DNA of 64,000 nucleotides, from the NCBI GenBank assembly GCA_039621445.1, contig CP154956.1, positions 72,538,914-72,602,913 of the forward strand, read 5' to 3'. The stretch comes from Euglena gracilis (taxonomy: Eukaryota > Euglenida > Euglenophyceae > Euglenales). Both the position numbers and the translations under genes were made by a program. Positions 1 to 9,301 of the stretch are shown here, in pieces. How positions within the stretch are numbered: the first letter of the stretch is position 1; each line of letters opens with the position of its first letter. Under the pieces are notes generated by a model. It did no database searches. It saw nothing but the letters and a program-made list of their open reading frames with translations, and was not told where the DNA came from.

Positions 1-1515
1 GCGAAAGCCGGCGGCCGACACTGTGGAATCCCCAAACACATTAAACCCAGGGGTGCCCCCTTTCAGAGCCCTGCAGGTCAGCATCCCCCATTGGGAAAAG
101 GCAGGTGCCAGCAGAGGTATTAAACCTGATAAGGGAAGGGGTCATGGCAAATCTTCCCCTCCCCCTCTAATGTCCTTAAAAGTTCCCTTCAAAACGCCGC
201 AGGAAGTAATGACTGCCCAAAAAGTTCTGAGAGAATACAAATGTACAGGGGCAACAAGGCAAATCCCCCAGAGGAGGCAAAAAATTTTGTCCCTTACTTC
301 ATCATTTCCAAAAAAGAAGAAGGGGAAAAGACAAAGGAAAGACTGATTTCAGATTGTCGACAGTTAAATCACTATTTCAACCCCCAGAAGTTCAGACTGG
401 AACACATGGGAAACATTTTCCCGTACCTAAGAAAAGGATGGTTTTGTGGAAAGATCGATCTGAAAGATGCTCATTGCCATATACAGCTGCACAGCAGCTT
501 AGAAAAGTATGTTTGCATGCAGGTGGGGGGGAAACTTGGCAGTTTCAAGCTGCATGCTTTGGAATAAGCAGCCTGCCACAGAAATTTATGACACTCATGA
601 GAGTCTGGGAAAGTAAATGGAGAAAGGAAGGAAAGGTAGTTTTCATCTACCTGGACGACATTTTGCTGTTAGCCCCCAGCAGAAAGACAGCAGCCCAGCA
701 TTTGGCAGAAATAAAGAGGGACCTTTTATTGGCAGGTTTCAGATTAAACCTCCCCAAATCATGTCTGGAACCCACACAGGAGATAAAACATTTGGGCCAG
801 TGGATCAATTTGAAAAAAGGCCAATTGGAAATTCCTCAGGAAAAGCTGAAATCCCTAAGAAAGGAGCTGGGAAAAGTGGTCACAGCACAAAAAATGAGCT
901 GCAGAAAACTCAGTTCTACTGTGGGGCAAGTCAGAAGCTATTTAGTTTCAATGCCATTTCTCAGAATTCTGACAGATCATCTTTGCAAAATGGTGGATTT
1001 GCACACAAAGTGGGGTTGGGATCCACCCTAACCATTCCCCAAGGGGTCAAAGATCAAATTCTGGAGTTAAAGGCATTTTTGCAGCCAGGTGTAGGCCGAG
1101 CATTTCAATCCCAGGCCTCTCAAAAACTTTTTTCTGACATCAGCACCTGGCAATGGGGGGGCTGGACAAAGATTCAGGCCAAAAGGTACAAGATTTTTGG
1201 AGGGACTTACATGTCCTTCATATCAAACAAAAAGAATTGCAGGCTGCAGTGGAAACAGTAAAAGCACTAGCCAAGCCAAAACAAACGATTGTGCTTCATG
1301 TGGACGGCCAGGTGGCTGTAAGTAATTTGACAAAGTGGGGAGGCAAAAAACCCTACTTAAATTCCATCTTAAAACCCCTGCTGTATCATTGCCAAGAAAA
1401 GCAGATCAATTTGCAGGTGGTTTGGGTTCCCACAAAGGAACAATTGGCAGACTCCTTGACCAGGGAGCAAAAGGACCCAGGGGATTATACCCTCAATCTA
1501 AACATCTTTCACTAA
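1..1515 (+). pseudogene. DIRS reverse transcriptase and RNase H, frameshifted
   Basis: The polymerase part runs from the left edge to about 1000. It has fingers/palm motifs (LISDCRQLN, FRLEHMG, KIDLKDAH) and the catalytic box YLDD near 650-660. RNase H follows to 1515, with the DxSTWQWGG segment near 1140 and the C-terminal WVPTKEQLADSLTRE near 1430-1470. The frame changes three times: at a G8 run (524-531), by a small deletion near 1020 relative to copy B, and at a G7 run (1155-1161). Two of the breaks therefore sit in G homopolymers and could be length polymorphism, assembly error or true decay. Apart from these shifts the sequence is well conserved, so the element is probably young. Confidence 0.8.
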
Positions 1516-1552
1516 ATTCTTCAGTTTTTCAGAAAAAAACATAATACCAGAG

Positions 1553-3185
1553 GTGGACATGTTTTGTACCCCCAGCAACAAAAAATTTCCCCAGTTTGTT
1601 TGTCGATACCCCCACCAAGGGGCTTTGCTGGTGGATGCCTTAAAGGCAGATTTGAGGGGACTCCCCCCAGTTTATGCAAACCCCCCCTGGAGCATCATTC
1701 CCCAATGGGTTCAGAGATTAATGTTACACCCAGACCTGGTTTGTCTGTTGATCGTACCCCACTGGGCTTCAACATCATGGTGGCGCCAATTAATGTCAAT
1801 CAGACAGCCAGGCAGCAAAGTTTTAATGGTACCCCCCCAGTGGGGTCTGTTCACCAACTGCTGGGGGGAGGAAATGCCCCTCCCCAAGGTGGAACTTGGC
1901 CTGCTTGATTGTGTCAGGCAAATATTACAATCCCAGAAAGTTTCGATGCCCAGTATCGACACTTACATAAAAAATCTGGGAAATGTCAAAAGATACGACT
2001 CAGCCTTCAGGGCCTTGGTGGGTCAATTGTTGCACAAAGGGGTGCCCCTGCAGGACTGCACAGTCCACCAGATGGCTGAGGCCATCCTTGGTTTGGCTGT
2101 TCACAGCCTCAACACTGCACGAAATGCATATGCAGCCGCATTGTTACTCCCAGGGTTTGGGTCATTGAGGTTTTCCCCTCTTTTGTCTCCATTGAAAAGG
2201 AGATGGAATTCCAATGTCTGCAAGTATGCCCATTTTTGGGACCCCACTGATTTGCTCCACAACATCATCAGAAATTCAAAACCCCTCTCAGAAATGTCTG
2301 TGAAAGAGCTCAGAAACAGACTCATTATTTGTTGGAGGCTTCTGGCCCTCCACAGGGGGGTTGATTTAGCCAGGACACAACGAAAAACCAGTTTCGTGGG
2401 AGAAAAAATTTTCATTTTGTTGCAAAGGAAAGGATGGCAGTTCCCAAGATGGGAGGAAGTTTTGAATTTACCACACAACCCCCTCATCAGCCCTTGGCAT
2501 TTGTTGAAAGAGTATGTGGAAAGGACAGCCCCCATGGTTGGGCACAAAAAAAATTTGTTATGGTCTTTGGATGGTAAAAGACCTTTGACGTCAGAAAAAG
2601 TCAATTCCCTTACCAAAGAAATTCTGCAAGAGGGGGGGGGTAGACACCACCCACTGGAAACCCCACAGCACCAGAGGGGCTGGGGTTTTATGGTGGAAAA
2701 ATGCTGGTTTACAAGTGGAGGAAGTCCAGCAATTGGGTCAGTGGAAAAATTTTGGGGCCTTCCAAGCTCATTATTTAAGGCTGGGAGTCGCATCAAAAAT
2801 TCAAAGTATTATGGCCCAAAGGGGGGTGCACAACACCTCACCATCTCGCAGTGCGGAGCCCGAATGGTCTCGGACTCCACGACAGAGGAAGTGGGAGGAA
2901 GGGACCAAGAGGGCGAAGCACAAGAAGATGGTGAGCCCAACCCCCCCACCCAAAAAATCAGCAGAAAAAGAAAAACATCACAACCAGAACGGGGGCCCCC
3001 GACCAAGCAGCCCCAACCACCCACCCAGAAACACTCCAGAAAGAGACAGACATCCCCATCGAGGGGGGGGGGGGCACCAAGCGACCGTGGGAGAGGGGGG
3101 GGGGGGCGGGCCCCGACGGTTCAGCTTCGCCAAGGTGTCGGAGGAGGCCTCATCATCGCCAACTCCGGCAACAAAGGCGCAGTAA
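1553..3185 (+). pseudogene. DIRS methyltransferase-like domain and tyrosine recombinase
   Basis: The first part (about 1553-1960) carries the DIRS methyltransferase-like motif YANPPWSIIPQW. The second part is a tyrosine recombinase: the first catalytic Arg lies in HRGVDLAR (about 2350-2375), the H-x-x-R box reads HSTR at 2664-2675, and the nucleophile Tyr is at 2772-2774 in AHYLRL. The last two motifs are in another frame from the first, and the switch falls in a G9 run at 2632-2640. All catalytic residues expected from the family are present if the run is read one base differently. After the Tyr box the frame runs into an Arg/Pro-rich tail ending at 3185 inside the repeat region; this tail is probably not functional protein. 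Confidence 0.75.
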
Positions 3186-3313
3186 GAAGCACCCCCCCGC
3201 GCACACACAAACACACCAGAACAGAGCAGCCGGCAAAGAAAGCAGGACCTCACCATCTTCTTGTGCTTCGCCCTCCTGGTCCCTTCCTCCCCCTTCCTCT
3301 GTCGTGGGAGTCC
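2872..3313. repeat. Inverted-repeat 3' end of DIRS copy A
   Basis: The arm at 2872-2934 is nearly the reverse complement of 3249-3313 (shared core GGGCGAAGCACAAGAAGATG). The loop holds long G runs. Similar GAAGCACAAAGAC / TTTGTGCTTCGCC arms recur at 33.05-33.3 kb and 55.3-55.65 kb, always at DIRS ends. Confidence 0.8.
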
Positions 3314-3887
3314 GATAGCCAGGTATCTGGGGCACCCTCCGCCGGTGGCAAGATTCGGGGTTAGGCTTTTCACAGTTTGGGTCTTTCTGGTGGGCCTTCA
3401 TGATACAGCCCGGTTTTTGAACTCAGTTAGAAAGGAGGTCACCTTGAAAGGGCCAAACCAACGGAGCCAATTTTGTGCGGTTTTCGGAGGGCGAAGGCTC
3501 CACACCAGGTCACCACTTGCTCAATGGCGCAATGGCTCTCCCAACCGTCTAAACCACGTTTGGCCCGGGCACGTTGCTTGGCAGCCCAAAAAAAAATTCA
3601 GCTTTCCATTGAGAAAAAATGGTCTTGCATCTTCGCAATCCCTTGACGGTCCAAAAGGTAAGGTAACCCAACGAACGACGTCAACAAAAAGAAAAAATGC
3701 TTTTTTTTGCATTTTTTTGTTTGGTTTAGCACTTTCAAAAGCATCTCCCACCCCCCTTTGGGGGCTTGGCCGGACCCCACAACCCCCCACGGGTCCAACA
3801 ATCAAACTGTTGGATCCATGACTGTGGATTCAGTGTGCTGTGCAAAAGAATTCCACCCCACTTTTTAAGGGAATCAAGTGGAAAAGT

Positions 3888-4235
3888 CTGGATCATACAA
3901 TTGCTTACCGACTCCCGGGTCACTCCACTTTTTCAAAAACCAGTCAGTCACTCATTTTCAAAAAAACCAGCCAGTCACTACCCCCCCCCGGGGGGGGGGG
4001 GGTCGGCCACTCAGAAAAACGGCCACTTTCCAGTCACTTTAGGCCCAAAAAATTTTCCCGGCGCCTTCGGCGCCGGGGTCACTAAAGCCACTTTTGCCCA
4101 CTCCTGGCCAACCCCCCCCTGGGGGGGGAGGGGGTCTGGGCCCAAAACCAGTCAGTCACTCTGAAAAAACCAAGTCACCCACCCCCGGGGGGGGGGGGTG
4201 GGACAGTGTTAAGCAATTGCCTGGTCTGGATCCAG
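3888..4235. repeat. Inverted-repeat element with CAATTGCTTA arms
   Basis: The left arm (CTGGATCATACAATTGCTTA, about 3888-3907) is matched by the inverted right arm near 4209-4235. The interior has CAGTCACT motifs, runs of C and G, and a GGCGCCTTCGGCGCC hairpin at about 4060-4075. A related single arm occurs near 19,678-19,705. Confidence 0.5.
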
Positions 4236-5371
4236 AACTCCTTTTTTTTGCCCATATCGCTGCACCCTCATATCAGAACCGTGCAAAAAACAAGGCGTGA
4301 AGTTCAACAAGCTACACCGCCACGGAACGTCTGGCTAACAGGGGTTCCATGAGTCTTGGAGCCTGGAAATGGAAAACATTCAGCCAGAGAAATTCCTAAC
4401 TGAACTGCACACACAACAATTGGAAGTAATGAAGAAACCAGCGAGGAAGAGGAATGATTGAGCCCCTGCCCGGGTCATAGGTGGTGACACACCACACACC
4501 ACTGCCCAACGAAACTGCTGAGGCGCAGAAGGAAAATTTAAAAAATTTTGACCAAGAAATAGGGCGCCCAGAAATGGAAGGCGTGGTGGGGGTCAACCCC
4601 GGAAGTCAAAGGAAATGTCCGGACACATAAAGTGAAGCCCTTAATAGTCTAATAATATTTTGTTTTCCCTGCAACTCCCCCCCACGACCATTTTTCGGCC
4701 ACTTTTGGCCATTTTGCCAAAATTTCAAGTTGAGCCTTGTTCCCACATAGGAGGAGAGAGGGGTTGGCCCCCCTTGCGAAACTGGGGGTAGGCCCCTACC
4801 ACTTAAACACCCCCCAAGGAGGACCGACTTCTGCATCCCAAATTATAAACCCAGGTGTGAAGGTAGAGGAAAAAGAGTCAAAAATTAGCAGAAATGTCGC
4901 AAAAAATCACAAAAATGGGAAAAATTGGTGTAGAAAATATGCCGAAAAAGCACCCAATTTTCAAAAAAGCACAAAATGCCAAAAAAAGTGACCATTCTGT
5001 GGAGGGGTTTTCGGGCCGAATTTTGACTTCGAAATTTTTGCAAAAATAATACACCCCCCATGGACCTCGACTTCGGGTGTCCAAATAATAATAATAATAG
5101 ACCGGGGGGGTTATTATTTGGGGGGGGTTAACTGTGCACAGCCCTGCCTGGGGTTGGGGTGGCCAGGGTGGGCTGAGCAGATGCACCGAACACATTCAGC
5201 AAAATCGGTTAAAATAATGATAATAATGAGGATCAAAACAGATTCAGCAAAAGTCAACGGAATTTTCCTGGCTGGTCGCACTTCCAAGCGATTGTTGGTC
5301 ACCTGAGGCCCTTTGTCCAACCAAGAAGGGAGACCCACCATAAAAAGGCCCTCGGTCAGGTATAACGCACT
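4236..5371. other. Intergenic, no supported gene
   Basis: Only short frames, A/T-rich stretches (AATAATAAT around 5085-5097 and 5215-5235) and short G/C runs are present. I see no conserved protein or RNA here. Confidence 0.5.
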
Positions 5372-6441
5372 TTACCAGAAGCCCAGAGAGATAGCCTTGT
5401 CAATTGGCAGGGTTGCTCCAATGCCAAGCCAGATAGCGACAACTGAGAAAGACAAGGATACTAAAAAGCTGAAAAACGGTGAAGGAAATACCAGTGCCCA
5501 AAAGGAACACGCTTGTGGCCACAGGGCGACGGAAAGGGTTCTGGAATTTGTTGACGTTCTCAATGAAAGGGACTGTGATCAGACCAGCAGGGACAGCTGC
5601 CATGGACAGTACACCCAGCAGCTTGTTGGGGATCACGCGCAGCAGGTTGAAGGTGGGGAAGAAATACCACTCAGGCAAGATCTCCAGTGGTGTAGCGAAA
5701 GGGTTTGCAGGCTCACCAGTTGGAGTTGGCTGCATGACAGCCAGACCCACAATTGCAGCAAAGGTTCCTGCAAAAAAAAAACATTTTTTTCGCACGCCTT
5801 GTTTACTGTTCACACCAAGAATGCAAACAGGGAACATGTACAGGAGGTCATTGGGCCACGCTGGCTCACCATAATAGTTGTGGCCCATTCCCTTGGCCAG
5901 CTGAGACAAGAAGGAAGTTTGTCATGTTCAACTTATGGATCGACCTTGGCCCGCAGCTTTGGGTCAGACAAATCAGGCTTCTTCATAACATTGTTCATCA
6001 CAACAGAGCTTGAACGCCGCTCCAACGCACTCTCAGCAGGCTCAGCAACAACGTAACCAGTCTGAATTCGTGGTGCCACATTGCCCACTTCAAGTGGAAA
6101 TGAGAATGATGGAAGTGAAAGACAGATGGCATACAGCTTGGCATCTTCGAGGGGGAGGAAGACATCGAGACAGAGCGTGCCCCAATTGTGTTGATCAAAT
6201 TGGTAGAAGCATCAGCACTGTGCCAAGATAACGTACAACTGGCAGGAAATCAAGTTGGAGCACACCTGAAGCGTTGGAAGCCCAGGCTGACACATGCGGT
6301 CACCAGCATCACAGCAACGAACCATAGGAAGGATCCCCACGCAACAGCAGCCGCCCCACGGAGGCGTTGCGTGCCAGTTGGTGGCAGCATGGCTGGGTTG
6401 TATGTTGTCAACGCCACATCCTCGAAAGCTGCTTTCTGCAT
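5372..6441 (-). CDS. petD: Nuclear-encoded cytochrome b6f complex subunit IV
   Basis: Subunit IV binds with cytochrome b6 in the thylakoid b6f complex and helps form the plastoquinol oxidation site. Six exons (minus strand: 6441-6266, 6217-6135, 6087-5945, 5900-5816, 5767-5492, 5442-5372) are joined by five GT-AG introns of 48, 47, 44, 48 and 49 bp. Their sum is 834 nt, exactly 278 codons including stop. Recognisable blocks are [28 protein letters not shown], the quinol-site region [38 protein letters not shown] and the C-terminal GATLPIDK. The core needs only about 160 residues. The extra ~115 N-terminal residues include a hydrophobic stretch (about residues 30-55, [14 protein letters not shown]) and a Ser-rich segment, which suits import into a secondary plastid but is not a textbook signal peptide at residue 1. 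The start was chosen because an AG acceptor lies 4 nt upstream. Confidence 0.93.
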
Positions 6442-6445
6442 CGTG

Positions 6446-6470
6446 CTGAAAAAAATACTTCTTTTGTGAC
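6446..6470 (-). other. Putative trans-splice acceptor of petD
   Basis: On the minus strand a T-rich tract ends in CAG four bases before the petD ATG. No matching donor exon with protein sense is visible upstream. This suits spliced-leader addition, or a 5' UTR intron. Confidence 0.45.
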
Positions 6471-6998
6471 GCGGAGTTCTTAATTTTGGAGCAACGCAGC
6501 ACTGGGAAAAGTCAAAGGAAGGGAAAACGGTCATCTGTGGATCATTTGTATCACGCATCCGGAATTCTTACAAACTTGGCTCAGCTGAATGGGTGGATTG
6601 AAAATGGCCAAAAAAAATTGAAATTTGCTTGGCATTTTTCTGGTTTTTTCAAGGACCCGGGGTCCACCCCTTGCCCCAACCCACCATCCCAACCCCAACC
6701 CCAGTGAAAAGGTCCGAGTAACAAACAGACTGGAAAAATTGGTTTGCTTTGTCTCACCTTTTTCTTTGAACCTCTGAAAGCAAAGAATCCATCCCAATTC
6801 AAACAAGTTCAAAGAATGAAAAGAATAAAAAAGAACTCAAAACACCGAGTTTTGGGTCCTTTTTTTGCAGCTGAAAAACCTCATTTGACGTGAAAGGGAC
6901 TTTCTTTATTTTGATCTTTTTCCCCTTGTTCTTGTCTTTTCTGATGCGTTTTTTCAATGTTTGGCACAAGACTTTCACCCCAAGGTTGGGGGGGGGTG
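6471..6998. other. Upstream region of petD, no gene recognised
   Basis: The stretch holds AT-rich sequence with poly-A/T runs. No coding potential above background was seen on either strand. Confidence 0.4.
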
Positions 6999-7435
6999 CA
7001 GGGTTCGATATAAGGAGGGCGTACATGGTTTAGGTGGGGGGGGGTGTCCCCCCCCACCCCCCCCCCCCTCCTGGCCCGCAGGGGGGGGTCCGGACCACCC
7101 CCCCCCCCACCTGCAAGGGGGGTCCGGACCGACCCTCGGGGGCAAAAATTGACCCCCCCAAAAAGGGTCAATTTTTTCCTCCGGCGCTTCGCGCCGAAAA
7201 TTTTTTGCATTTTTGGCACATTTTTGCCCAAAAAGTGCCCAAAATGGCACTTTTGGTCGTTTTGGGGGGTCAAAAATTTTCGGCCCGGCGCTTCGCGCCG
7301 GGCCGAAAATTCGGCCACCCTGACCGCGCACCTGTTTAGGTGGGGGGGGTGCCCCCCCCCTGCCCCCCCCCCTCCTGGCCCGCAGGGGGGGGTCCGGACC
7401 ACCCCCCCCCCCACCTGTCCTTATATCGAACCCTG
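6999..7435. mobile_element. TIR element, CAGGGTTCGATATAAGGA family, long copy
   Basis: The ends CAGGGTTCGATATAAGGA and its reverse complement bound 437 bp with no ORF. It is flanked by GGGGGGTG on both sides, a possible 8-bp target duplication, although low complexity weakens this. Inside are two hairpins with GGCGCTTCGCGCC cores (about 7182-7198 and 7281-7306) and G/C runs. A 126-bp deletion form lies at 26,205-26,330. Confidence 0.75.
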
Positions 7436-7534
7436 GGGGGGTGTCAGCTGAGCTCTTGTTTTTTTTTAAAGTTGTATGCCCCCCCCCCGCAACGATGGTG
7501 CCCACACCCGGCTCTACATCAGGAAAGACCCCCC

Positions 7535-7610
7535 CCCCGACTTTGTCCTGAGTCGGAGGGGGGACCCCCCGGCTTTGTCCTTCGGACAAAGTCGGGGGGT
7601 CCCCCCGGCT
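7535..7610. repeat. CTGAGTC / GACAAAG palindrome
   Basis: GGCTTTGTCCTTCGGACAAAG forms a hairpin with a TTCG loop and G/C-run shoulders. It belongs to the family also found at 8262-8362, 13,260-13,378 and 14,697-14,890, and sits directly upstream of the recombinase-like fragment. Confidence 0.65.
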
Positions 7611-7629
7611 GTGGGGGGATTTGTCGCCC

Positions 7630-8262
7630 TCACCAATTTTCAAAAAATTTGCGAAATGCGAGGCTATGCCACCACGGATTTGGATGATTATATGGTGGCA
7701 TTTGCAAAGTGGGTGCTTTCAGTGCACGCTTTGCATGACACAGAAGCTGAAAAGATTGCCACTAAGGCACAAAGGCAGCTTTTGTGTCAACAGGCTGGGG
7801 TGCCCATGTATGAATGGGCTCCGCAAACGTTGACAACGTCTGTCAACGCATTGGCTGTGCTGTACAAACAAACAAAACCATTGCATTCCATCGTCCCAAA
7901 GGCCAAAAGCCAGTTCCCAAATTTTGTCCGATTTTTGACCGCGGCAGCATCACAGCTGAAAAAGATGAAGGCACGAGCGCCGGAGGTGCTTGTGATGGAC
8001 GATGAGGACATGCTAAAGTTGCACGCACAGACCAAATGGGTTTCCTGGTACGAGACACAACGATACAACCTCCTGGTGCTGTCGTACAACTTGGGGCAAA
8101 GGGCAGAGTCCATGGAACAGCTTCGCATCGGCAATTTTCATCCGGACGTCACTGACGAGGGCCACAAAATTATGAAAGTGAAGCTTTACACCATGAGCAT
8201 GGCAGCCGCAACCAGTATCCAATGGTTAGAAAAATGGATTGCTCCAGAAGAAAGGGTCCACC
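7630..8262 (+). pseudogene. Tyrosine-recombinase-like fragment (Crypton-like?)
   Basis: About 210 codons are open. The N-terminal half (FQKICEMRGYATTDLDDY, FAKWVLSVHALHD, TSVNALAVLYKQT) looks like the helical core-binding domain of tyrosine recombinases and resembles the ORF of element X at 12.1 and 21.3 kb. The second half contains LSYNLGQRAESMEQLRIGNF, which matches the first catalytic Arg box (G-x-R-x-x-E-x-x-x-L). The frame then runs into a CTCAGGACAAAG palindrome at 8262 before any H-x-x-R or Tyr box, so the protein is truncated or continues through an intron I cannot place. It could be a Crypton-type transposase. The family call rests on motif shape only. Confidence 0.5.
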
Positions 8263-8362
8263 GGACTCAGGACAAAGTCGGTGGACCCACCCCCCGACTT
8301 TGTCATCCCTGAGTCCATCGTAGGGTACACCGACTTTGTCCTGAGTCGAAGGGGGGGTACAC
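8262..8362. repeat. CAGGACAAAGTCGGTG inverted repeat
   Basis: CAGGACAAAGTCGGTG at 8276 is the reverse complement of CACCGACTTTGTCCTG ending at about 8342. The arms extend outward by GGACT/AGTC. It closes the recombinase-like fragment on its 3' side. Confidence 0.65.
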
Positions 8363-9285
8363 CGACTTAAGCCCGGCTTGGCACGGGACACTTTGGGGGG
8401 TTGAATTTGGCCTTGGCCGCGCTGAAGGGAATGCCCACTTTGAGGGAGGGGGTTAACCGAACTTTGCCAAAAAAATGTGGCACTTTGAGTGGGGGTGAGG
8501 CTAAGTGGGGCCAGGCAGGTTGTTTTAGCTCGCCGGACACTAATAATAGATAATAGACAATGCATAATAGACAATAATAATAGATACAATCCTGATCCTC
8601 TAAATTCTGGAATTTCAGTTTCGTTACCCTTACCCAATTGGCTTATTGGTGGTCCCAAAGGACGGTTCATCAGCCAATCAGGGGGGGTTGGGCTGATGGT
8701 CAAGGTACCCCCTGATTGTCCCCCCCCCCCCAATTGGCTAATTGGGGGTCCGGCCATTAGCTAAATGGGGGGGGGGGTGAGGGTAGTCAAGAATTTGGGA
8801 ATCAAAGATGCCCGAAATGGAAACAAAAGCCATTCAGAAAAACGAAAGAAAAAGTTTTGTCAATATTTAAGGTATTGAAATTTGTTCAGGTCAGTCAATT
8901 TCCAAGAAGGCGCCCGAAAATCCACTCTTTTGGGCAATATTTCCGTCCAGACGGTTTGGTCAATGAAATTCAAGGCAGGCGTGCTGGCCCATGCAAAGCA
9001 GGTTTTAGTGAAAATTGACCAACACTAATGGTTCAAGGGCACCGGGAAGGGTTGCATTAGGGTACACCCAGCACTAAGCACTGGAAGATTTTTTTTGCCC
9101 CCGCAGAGGAGGAGGGGTCCCCCCATTCCGAAACTAGGGGGCAACGGCGAGAAGTGGGAGCCCCCCAGTTTTGGAAGGGTGGGTGGGTCCCCCCACTCCC
9201 CTCCTCCGATGTTCCCGTACAAGCCTGGCGCCAGGCGACGCAAGCGAAGCAAAAAATCTTGGGTGCCCTTCGACGGCCCGATTCC
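8363..9285. other. Repeat-rich intergenic stretch
   Basis: It has a TAATAGATAATAGACAAT microsatellite-like part (about 8540-8590), CCAATTGGCTTATTGG palindromes (8635-8760) and G/C runs. No gene is supported. Confidence 0.4.
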
Positions 9286-9301
9286 CTTTTCAGACTCTCT
9301 T

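Larger units (their letters stand above)
1..3330 (+). mobile_element. DIRS-like retrotransposon, copy A (5' part cut by window edge)
   Basis: The domain order is reverse transcriptase, RNase H, methyltransferase-like domain, tyrosine recombinase, then an inverted-repeat-rich 3' end. That order defines DIRS-type elements, which integrate by tyrosine recombinase rather than by an integrase. The window starts inside the element: base 1 matches about 34,840 of copy B, so the gag-like part lies outside. The 3' end at 3158-3260 is the reverse complement of the 5' end of copy B at 33,745-33,845, which fits the inverted terminal repeats of DIRS elements. The exact right end is not clear. Confidence 0.85.

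Noticed and set aside
2978-3400. Long frames on both strands at the end of DIRS copy A
   Set aside because: They lie in the inverted repeat with G/C runs; the composition keeps several frames open and no family is seen.
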